Assembly (NCBI GenBank): GCA_037576215.1
Contig: JBANDB010000010.1
Span: 2,418,001-2,482,000 of the forward strand
Length of the DNA: 64,000 bases
From: Armillaria gallica
Taxonomy: Eukaryota > Basidiomycota > Agaricomycetes > Agaricales > Physalacriaceae
Reading direction: 5' to 3'
This document shows positions 55,515-64,000 of the stretch, one piece after another. Below the pieces are notes generated by a model that saw nothing but the letters and a program-made list of their open reading frames with translations, was not told the origin of the DNA and ran no database searches. A program made the position numbers and the translations under genes. Position 1 is the stretch's first letter, and every line of letters starts with the position of its first letter.

Positions 55515-58262
55515 CTAGGTGGCCAGGACCACTGGCTCCACTCGTGCATGCCCACGTCGTGATCCTCCTTTGAGGGTCAACACCAGCCTTGTCCAAGCCT
55601 CGTAGGGGGTCGCATCCTTCAAAACCAGCAGTTCTTTATCCATAGGCACATAGCTTCCCATCATTGCCTCCACCAGCGGGAAAGTATACCACACATTCAC
55701 TGTCTCATACACCTGTCTTTCACTCTCCATCAGTCCAGGTGATGAGTTGAGTTTCCCAGCCAGTCGATGATAGACCAGCTCCACCTCCACCCACAGCGCC
55801 GATATCCAATTTTGAAAAGTTCTGGCACCGACTCTGACAAAACTAGCATGACGCGCTGCCAGTCGGTCCAGGAGCCAGGTCTGCACAGGCAGAAGACTCA
55901 GGTTGTGTCCGCGATCATGGACCATCAGTTCGAGATGATTCGTAATCGCCACTACTGTTTTCACAGCAGCGAACTGTTTGTAGGTAGAATTCCAGTCGGT
56001 ACGGCCCAGAGCCACGAGCATGTCAAACATTGCCCCGAACCTGTGATCCCATGTCGGCCAGCGCTCTTCCAAGATGTCAACATGGGTGAACCGTCCCGTC
56101 TAGAAACGCATTAGCCGTCGAACTTTGAGACCATTCACACACTCACCAGATGCGCTGGACGCACGACCTGAACGCCACTGGGTGTTACTGATACCGCTCG
56201 TCCCTTGTCAGCAGTGCAGGCGGTGATATCCACTTCCTGAGGGTCATAGTCAGTTAAGAACACTGGATCGACACACTGTCGAGCACATACCTCTTCTGGT
56301 GACAGGTATAAGACGTAACACGGTTCGACATCACCTGTGCTCGTGGCCACCGCAGAGATCGTCTCCTTCTCCTCACACTCCGTGCATGGAGCCGCCGGTA
56401 TAAAGTTTTCAGCCTCGCTGATCACACGTGTCAGTATGCCAACCTCTTGGTAGGCAATCTGAGAAGCTGGGGTCGCTAGGACGTCCTTGAGGGGGACAGG
56501 CTTGATGTTCATCCCTACATAGAATACCGTAGTCCCACGGAGGAGGCGTTCCACCAACTGCCCCATTCGGTTTCCCTCCTCGCGGCATTGGTTCAGCAGT
56601 ACACCTATGGTGGGGATAGCTCAGTATTCAATATTGAGACTGATGACGTAAATGCCACTCACTGAAGGGCAGCGTTTGGCCATTTTCTGGCAGCTCGACT
56701 TGAATCCCACGCTCCACGTACACACCACCCCTCCCATCAATGGACCGATAGCTCACAAATATCGTGATGGCAGATATCCTGTGGGCCCCACAGGTTGAGT
56801 TCATACTGAGAGGGTACAAACGTGTCACTCTTACCAGGACCTCATTCTGTCTGGACTATCTAACATTTCTGGGGACGCAGAGCGGGTATGGACTGTAGTA
56901 GGCGACGAACTCCTGAAGAACAGCGGTGAACCAGGCACAGGTGACGCTGCCAGCCCCCGACACAAGCTATCCCAGTCACCCACATCCATGTCGCCGTGGT
57001 CGCCCGACACAGGGGGGCTGGGGGCGCGAACGCTTGAATCTCTGCACATGATCAAGTGAGAGAATTGATCCACTTGCATACCCTCAAGCCCCTCCTGCAG
57101 ATGCACCCTGTATTCATTTTCCAAGGTGTACATACGCTCAATCTGCCCGTTGGTGATCCTCCAACTTGGAGATACTAATAGTGTCGTGTAAGCATTTTGA
57201 CAGAAAAAACCAATCCCAAAACCAGAAGCACACCGTAGTTGGTCGGCATCCTAGGACGCGTCCTCAGAGAGACCGAATCGTCCACGTCCATATCTCCGGC
57301 CAGGGCAGCCATCAGCGAGGCGAAGTCGGTTGACGTGGCCTGGGAGGAGCGACTGTCGCCTGCTGGTGAGGGAATCACCTGCTCATCGTTCAGACCTCCG
57401 TTGATGTCATCTGGAAGCTCCACGGGTGCATCCACCCCCATGCTCCCCGTTTCAGCAGCAGGCTGGCGAGACTCTTGGGTACAACCACTCAGACCGGCCA
57501 TCAAATCGTCCAGATCGCCTTTTTGCCATCCGTCAGTCATATCCTCCAAAATGTGCAGGTAAAAAGACTCACCATCGCCTAACGTGCTCTCGTCACCAAG
57601 GCCAGCATCGATTGGTCCACCCTCCGTGGCCAAGTCCGCATCAACCTCCATGCCATCCATTACAGGTGGGTCAGAATCAGGTGCCAGGACCTCTTCATCT
57701 GAATTGAATACCTTGCTCTCCTCAGGCTCATATTGATATTCCAAGCTTGGAGGATCGCTCCCTATCAATGTGGTCTCCATGTCTGCGCAACGAATATTCT
57801 TGAGCTACGACTCGAGCTGTGCATGTGGGATCGTACCTCGTTCTGTCCATCACTCACTCGGTCTCAGTGTGTGACCTCTAGCACTCACAGTCCTGGAGGG
57901 AAGAAAGGACATTATTGGGTGTGCCCAGCAGTGGGATCTGCCTCTTATTCCACAGATGTCTGAAAAGGGGGCAATACGATATCTCCGATCCAGTTTGAAC
58001 GCGACATGCCATGGCATGACACTGTGAGCCACGCTTTGCCACAGGAGTGCACGGCCGTCTCTGGAAATACCACACTATTCGTCAAGTTTCCCTGGCACGG
58101 AATGGTCGTAATTTCATACCTAAGTGCCTGAATTAACTTGTATGTCCCCCGTTTCCTCTGCTCATACATCAGTGCCAGGAACGCCTCGTCGCCATCGCAC
58201 ATCCTGCTGGAAAGGTATGATTGATATGATTGAAGGCCATTTGAATTGAAAACAGACACCAT
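55515..58262 (-). CDS. Multi-exon hypothetical protein
   Basis: A chain of open segments in one direction: 57780-57175 (acidic, with DSDPPVMDGMEVDADLATEG and a GDMDVDDS stretch), 57133-56831, 56828-56628, 56566-56135 and 56072-55515, ending VEPVVLAT at 55515. Borders show GTGAGT-type donors and CAG acceptors. A further segment at 58262-57945 may be the first exons. Cys-rich pieces occur in the middle (APCTECEEKE). The last segment is helical and rich in Trp and aromatic residues. I recognise no family. Exon joins are not all verified, so start and length are uncertain. Confidence 0.5.
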
Positions 58263-59720
58263 TTACTCCGCCACGCCGCACGGAAGGTCAGTCGTTCATT
58301 TCGGTGGAACGTTCGCAAATTCAGTTCGTAATGCAGGAGTGTTGCTCCTGTGAGTCGGCCGACGATGTGTCCAAGCCACTCAAGTTAATCCCCAACATTA
58401 CTGTCGGGTCTACACAATCTACAGCCCACGGTTGACATTACTGCCCATGGCTGACCAGTTGAAGACGAAGAAGGGAGTGCCATGTGGCCACCCTTTGTTT
58501 GTTCTTGCTGCTCAAAAGGCTGTCCACGATGCCGGACTGCCGGATGTTTCAGCTTCCCTCATTCTTCGGATCATCTCGCCAGAGAGTTAATTGATTGAAT
58601 CAGCTACACAATACAATTTTGATAACCCCCTGAGATCTGAACCTGTTCCCAAAAAAGCCCCCACGGCGGGACAATAGTAGATCGTTCAAGGTCCCTCCCG
58701 ATCGTCGGTGTCGGTCTCTGCTCACTCCTCGATATCCACCTCAACATTAATCCAAACCCTCGATGTCACCCTCTCCCTCATCTCTCCTGCTGCTCCCCGC
58801 ACCACATCCGGAATGTCTGCAAATCTTTGCACGGTGGTATACACCATGATCTGGAAAGGTTTCCTAACCAGGTGTCGAACCCAAGGAGCTTCTGAATGCA
58901 CGATAGCGCAAATGAGTGTTTCTCTAACGTCTCAATCAGCGTCTACATGTAAAGTGTTCCTGTTTTGTGTACTCACCTGTACAAAGTTTTTTTGAACTCA
59001 TCGTAGCCCAGCATTTTGTCAAGGGCCGTGCTTTAAGTGGGCACATTGGAATACGCGCCAGTAAGAGTAAGGTCAATACTTAGGGCCAGGAGTCTAATGA
59101 TAAGAGCTCTTTGCACGTGTCTGGCCAAATACACATCAACTTATCCCAATGGGGGATGCTCTCCATTAGTTTGTAGCTATAGTACTTCATCCTTCTTTCT
59201 CATGACATAAGGTGAATCTTCCCCTACTGATCTGTCGTCTCTCCAATTGAGGAAAGGGGTGGCAGCAATGTCGCCTAAGCACCCGTCTAGACACTCAAAT
59301 GTAAATGTAAATGTGTTCCAATGTGATTACCAGTATCCAACACTATACGGAACGTTTAACACTGAGTTCAAGAGATCAAATCACAACTTCAAAGAGAACT
59401 AACTCGGCCACAAAGTTTAGAATACGACCATGTTTGGCACGGTTGTCTTTAAAATTAGAACTATGATTGTTCAAGATACAGGGTAAAAGTGTAGTCTAAC
59501 CGTATGACTTTGCATTTGACAGACCACCCATTCCTGTTGACCATTCTTGGGTGAGCGCCAGCGTGCTACCTACCAGGACGAGACCCTCTGACTAAATTGA
59601 CATGACACGTTAGTGCTGGGACAGACTACTATAGCAACTCGCTTACAGGTATTGCGACACTGACACCGTCCCAAATGTTGTATAGGTGATGGTGACGAAT
59701 GGCGACGAGTTAACGCCATC
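58263..59720. other. No recognised gene
   Basis: Open frames (for example 58708-58995) show no domain and no paralogue. The sequence around 58950-59500 has no convincing exon signals. Confidence 0.4.
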
Positions 59721-60745
59721 TCAGTTCGGTGGAAGGCAACCATAGACGATGCATGTCTCGATGGTCTGCCTGAACCCAACGAGAGATGTGGGCACCCGAC
59801 TCCAACTGGCATCAATAAAAGTGGCGGCGGCTAGAGTGACGCGATGGAGGGGTACATCCCTGGGAATGGACCGCACCATGTGCCACGCGGACGTCGGGAA
59901 GAGATCGCCTGACATGTATATGAATGACTGGAGTGATGTCAGCCTCAAGAGGTCAAAGAACATAGCGAGTGGCAGGAATCGCATATCTGCAACACGTTCA
60001 GACTCACACATTGGGGGACGCTCTGGGACTGCTCACCGACGGTATGCACTAACAGCCGTCTCACCACAGGGCCCAAGCAAGGTAAGACGACACGCGTACT
60101 TGGCGGATGCCCCAGTTCTCCCGGTATCAAATCCATTTCTACTCTCTCAAACACCAACAAGTATGGTGGAAGGCAGCAGAATAATTGAACTACGTCTGAG
60201 AAGGATGTCCTGGTGATGGTGATCGTTGGCACAAATCGAGGCGGTCTGTACCAAACAGGTACACGCACATTGTGCCTGAGAAACGAAGGTCGAACCACAA
60301 CGAGACTGGTGACGTTGGAATACCCCAACAGCGTGGTGGCTCCCCAGCTGCAGAATCTGCATTGGCGAAGTCTGATCTCAATGGGACGTTGGAAATTGAT
60401 GGGCCTTTGCAAACGGGCGAGATCAACTTGCACGGCGAGCAGGATCTCCAGGTTTGGACACATCGCGAGGACGTCGTTGAGCAGAAATGACAATATCTGC
60501 ATGTTTTGACCATGAATGCGCATCTCTCGGATGCAACCGGTGAAAATGCTGCGCCTCTCCAGGTAGTCTGACCAGTATGTGCAGTCCCAGGCCTGGCTCA
60601 GCGTGATAGATCGGAGCTGCTGTCGCATACTGGTGGAGTACCATGACCACGAGACGGTGGAACAGCTCCCTAGGTCAGACGTTTCCAGAGTAGATATACC
60701 CATAACTCAAGCGACGACATCGTAGGGTAACTCAGGCAGAACCAT
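59721..60745 (-). pseudogene. F-box protein with a nonsense codon in the F-box
   Basis: From ATG 60745 the frame reads MVLPELPYDVVA, stop (TGA at 60707-60709), then VMGISTLETSDLGSCSTVSW, an agaricomycete F-box in which the stop replaces a single codon. After it the frame is open through a leucine-rich-repeat-like body (MCPNLEILLAVQVDLARL and others). A 51-nt intron (GTGAGC...TTGCAG, about 59988-60038) joins HTV to DMRFLPLAMFFDLL and leads to TGA at 59721. Apart from the one codon the gene is whole. F-box proteins recruit substrates to SCF ubiquitin ligases through Skp1. A start at the Met at 60703 would lack half the F-box. Confidence 0.7.
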
Positions 60746-60769
60746 ACTGAGGATGCTAGGAAGGAAGAT

Positions 60770-61120
60770 TTTTCAACGTGGCACAAGTTCAACCAGGACA
60801 GAGGTCCATTCCGACACACGAAATCGACGAGAGGCACGCAGCCTGGCGACATTTGTCCAACCAGGGTGAGATAGTCATTCCTGACATGCTATAACATATA
60901 TGTGAACGAGCAATTAGTAGAGTAAGACAACAGCCATGGGGAAATCCGAGGGAGCTTCCAAATTGGATTCGAGGACTTGCCGTGATATTGGCAAGCAACC
61001 AGCCCTATTCTGCAGGACCTATCTGCGATTGCGAACACATGACTTGCAATCAGTTGCACGTCATGCGTGTTGCCTGATCGTCCGATTGGATCTGGTTCAA
61101 CATTGACCATACACACCACC
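60770..61120. other. Intergenic between F-box gene and 61.1-kb gene
   Basis: Divergent gap. Short open frames only; no clear promoter motif. Confidence 0.4.
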
Positions 61121-61780
61121 ATGAAAGGTGCGTGCCCTCACTTTTGTCTCCTGGACTCTTGCCTGATGACTTTTGATCGCAGTTGAGGGTGTCTTCGATC
61201 TGTACTGTGATTCCGATTGGGAAGAGTTGCTACTCGCAGAGAAAGAACGAGCGGCCAAGGAAGCGCAAGACAGATTCAATCGAAAATTGGGCAGGGTTGG
61301 TATGTGTCAGGTAGCCATTTCTCCTCCGACCCCACCACATCTCACAGTCACAAGGTGAATGGAGGGCGGTATATGAGGCAACCTCCCATGATCTCTTCGA
61401 CTGGGTATGCAAAGTGCAGTGAGTACCGGAGGTGCAGGCAGACGACAGGACGGCAAAGCTGTTGGTCGAGTCACGCTCCAAAGGGAAGAACAACTTGGGC
61501 ATGTACAACTCTCCAAGAGTTTCCAGTCCAATGACTACGTTTGACCAAGGAGAGGTGGGTGGTTGTTTATCCGTGGGCATAATGTAGCTGACTGAGACTC
61601 AGACAGGCTTACGAGACTGCGAAGTACAGACACCATCTGACGGTATCCTAGAGCAGGTTCCTATACGTTCAGAAGGGTGTGGATTGACTACGACAAACAA
61701 CGTGCCCAATCTCACTGATTATTTCCTCTCCAAGCCTGAAGTGAGTGGTCTTTTGAAGATGCTCACTCCAACTTTGATAC
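61121..61780 (+). CDS. Hypothetical coiled-coil protein
   Basis: ATG AAA G at 61121 splices over a ~52-nt intron to an exon reading VEGVFDLYCDSDWEELLLAE, then KERAAKEAQDRFNRKLGRV, a charged helical segment. A following exon reads EWRAVYEATSHDLFDWVCKV, and a later one ADDRTAKLLVESRSKGKNN to TTFDQGE. Later joins are uncertain because one required intron would be too short (~19 nt), which may signal decay. Function unknown. It points the same way as the RING-like gene at 62.2 kb. Confidence 0.4.
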
Positions 61781-62163
61781 AGTTGCGTGAATATGAATAA
61801 TACCCTTGAACAGCAGGGGAATCCCTTACAATAAATTCAATTAGAATATTTACTTAATATTTTCTTACTGACAATCTGAGTCAGTCTGATGATGTCATCA
61901 CATTCGATTGCCAAACATGGTTCAACAGATGAAATGAAGTCAAGTCTCCACATTTGTCTCCTCCATGTCGTGATGGGCGACCCTGGGCTGGACAGTCATG
62001 TCACCAGCCTACACTGCTTGGACATTGTCAGCAGCTCCCCCTCATCTCCGTACAAATCGGCACCCTGAAGAACCATCTCGCCCAAGTTGGGATAGCATCC
62101 AGGCATCCAGCTGGACCAGGAAATTCCGCTTGAAGGGGACAACGCGACAAGTTGTTCCCTACC

Positions 62164-63086
62164 ATGACTATGGCTTACTCTCCTGACCTCCTCGACTACG
62201 CATGTATTGGTCCATCCGTCACCATAGCTCCACACGACGCCCAACACAGTGACGTCTGACTCGACGTAGCATCCTCAGCCACGACCACCGTGAGCAGTGA
62301 GCCGGTCGATGTTTTGGAGAAAATCCGCTTGCTCGAGATCGTATGGGCGGGGGAGCGTGAGGAGCTCAACAACAATCTCGTGCAGGCTCGTCACCGGTCT
62401 AATGAGGTATGTCCCTTTTCTATTGTATGCGCAGGGGGTGCTTGCATAGGCTGATCTTTTGCATGGCTAGTTGGAGGAGAACTGACAGGCTGCGTTGGTA
62501 CGCATTGCTCAGTTACAGGGAGCATTAGACAATGTCAAGGATCAACTCGCTCGAGCCGTTCGGAAAGATGTGGACGATGATTTAGGACCAGAGCATGCTG
62601 AGTACTGCGAGGTGAAGCGCCACTATTTGCTATCCACGGCTCTGTCCTGACCTATTGTTCCTCAGGGCTTGGCAGGACTCGCCGATGCTGGCAAGTGTAA
62701 GATGTGTCGCACCCTCATGTGGGCTGCTGTGATGTACATTACTCATTACCGTAGTGCATTGCGTTCCGAGCTAAACTCTCATCAGATTTGTTGACTGCGG
62801 GGACATTGTATGCGTCGCTTGTGCACACAAAGCCCTCTCTCAACAAAAGGACAAACCGTGTTTCGACCGGTTTCTCTTTCATCCCGCTACGACTTCGGAG
62901 TGGACTTGCCCTGTTTGCCAAGGCCAGGTGACAGAACATCCCAAACCCCTGCCCATCCTGAGCGCAGTGGCTATGGCCATCACGAGCCTCCAGTCTCCTT
63001 CAGCGGGACATGGAAAGTTTGTGATGAGTGACAAGGTGTTGACAGAGTTCTTCTGTGAAGAGGAGGAGTCTGCAATGTTGGCGTAG
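62164..63086 (+). CDS. Coiled-coil RING-like zinc-finger protein
   Basis: Exons can be followed from MTMAYSPDLLDYACIG. A coiled coil includes VLEKIRLLEIVWAGEREELN, then ALVRIAQLQGALDNVKDQL. A zinc-binding core follows: CKMC, FVDCGDIVCVACAHKAL, and TCPVC. The spacing fits C3HC4 RING E3 ligases, but the position usually held by His (CGH) is Asp (CGD). The protein ends EEEESAMLA at the TAG at 63084-63086. The intron between the coiled-coil exons must end at CTGACAG to avoid an in-frame TGA, and the first intron is only ~30 nt, so the 5' part is less certain. A ubiquitin-ligase role is inferred from the fold only. Confidence 0.55.
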
Positions 63087-63622
63087 GTTGGAGAATAGTA
63101 AGGAGCTTTGCTTGGTGTTCGATTATCAATGGCTCCGTCCATACACTTGATGCTTTCTTACCCCAATTGTGAAAAGTCTGAATCATATTCGTCGTCTACT
63201 TACTTCCAACGGATCTCCGGATTAATGTATTTTGGAAGTCTTCGCATTGTCACTCAATGGCATATCAGATGTGACGGCCAGGCTATCTCAACACTATGAT
63301 CGATGTGGCGCGACCTGGATATAAGATCGGATGTTTCATGCTGGTGAGGATCGAATTACCAATGAACTTGCTCTGAGTTTGGGACCATTTACCCTTCCAT
63401 TTGCTCTACAGGATATTGTCGTGACGTTCGGGTGTGCCTGACCAGTGGTATGCTATGGCAAAGCATGGGGTACCGTGTCAAACTGTTGAAATGCCAACGA
63501 GGTCACAACCTGAACCGCACACAGGGGGTATTGCTTCGTTGGGTCCCAACGTTCACCTTTCCAGATGAGCATGCTTATAAGGTGTGCGAAACTGAGGAAC
63601 TTCTTGCAGCTCAGACATCATC

Positions 63623-64000
63623 ATGGCTTCCATGGCAAAAATAGAGGAGGTAAGCAGATCTCACCTGTTTAATCTATGTTGGAGGTCACTGAACCTTGCT
63701 CACTTAGGTGACTACTCGGCTCGTCAAGAAGGTGGGGAAGGGGACTGTTCAAAACTTAGCAGGCAACCTCCAGGCTCTCCTGAAGGAGGTCAAGGATTTT
63801 GCTAGTGTTAACAACCAAGTACGTCCGGGGCTGTCATGGTCTACTGCTTGTAGGTATGCTGACCGATCTTGTTTGCCCTCAGTTGCTCTCTACGGTCCGA
63901 GCCGATCGTCATCACCTGGCTGGCGAGGTCCTCAACTTGGTGGATGAGCTTGCGCTCAAAGAGCGGTACTCGAAGCAGGTGCGTTATAGGGCTACAGGTA
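63623..64000 (+). CDS. Coiled-coil protein, 5' part, runs off the window
   Basis: MASMAKIEE at 63623, then after a ~61-nt intron VTTRLVKKVGKGTVQNLAGN and LQALLKEVKDFASVNNQ. After a second intron LLSTVRADRHHLAGEVLNL and VDELALKERYSKQ lead to a GT donor at the window edge. The helical, heptad-like composition resembles the coiled coil of the RING-like gene just upstream, so this could be a paralogue whose zinc finger lies beyond the edge. Confidence 0.5.

Noticed and set aside
1..64000. CRISPR arrays, tRNA or rRNA genes, bacterial-type operons or riboswitches
   Set aside because: No regularly spaced repeats, no A/B-box tRNA structure and no rRNA sequence was seen, and the split genes point to a eukaryote.

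Overview
The window looks like a chromosome of an agaricomycete (mushroom-forming basidiomycete). Its genes are split by many ~50-nt GT-AG introns. The recognisable families are the ones expected there: an A-T-R adenylate reductase, basidiomycete seven-TM receptor-like proteins, an AB-hydrolase, an F-box protein, an orphan DDE integrase and an AAA+ ATPase of the fungal type. I saw no rRNA, tRNA or CRISPR array. Exon structures were worked out by hand from splice signals, reading phase and paralogue comparison.

Region 1 (1-11.5 kb): a broken NRPS-like A-T-R reductase gene on the minus strand (1948-5107) lies head to head with an intact nine-exon seven-TM gene (5417-6921). After that comes gene-poor DNA with a MITE-like inverted repeat, short dispersed repeats and a triple palindrome.

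Region 2 (11.5-47 kb): an imperfect tandem array of a multi-gene unit, about six copies in varying decay. A full unit reads: CGGCAAAGCCG hairpin with an unrecognised exon block; AB-hydrolase (+); a ~140-aa single-TM protein 'A' (+); a ~95-111-aa single-TM protein 'B' (+); then a seven-TM receptor-like gene (-) convergent with B. Four B/7TM pairs survive (19.3-21.6, 26.7-29.2, 37.2-39.4 and 44.1-46.3 kb). The hydrolase survives intact once (16.2-17.4 kb) and broken twice. Gene A is intact once (33.06-33.56 kb). A third small single-TM gene, 'C', sits at 34.05-34.40 kb. A, B and C share one layout: an N-terminal segment without signal peptide, one TM helix with an AW.xLGL-like core, then a basic R/K cluster and a short tail. 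The repeated pairing of a 7TM protein with a tiny bitopic membrane protein is the most interesting undescribed feature.

Region 3 (47-64 kb): a decayed DDE-integrase gene; a small gene whose 5' end is tandemly duplicated; a fragment of a class V aminotransferase; an AAA+ ATPase gene with an altered Walker B; a multi-exon hypothetical gene; an F-box gene with a stop codon inside the F-box; a coiled-coil RING-like gene; and partial coiled-coil genes up to the window end.

Overall the window records gene family birth and death. Duplicates are lost through start-codon loss, splice-site loss, frameshift, nonsense mutation, deletion and insertion, while the 7TM/B pair is kept repeatedly.
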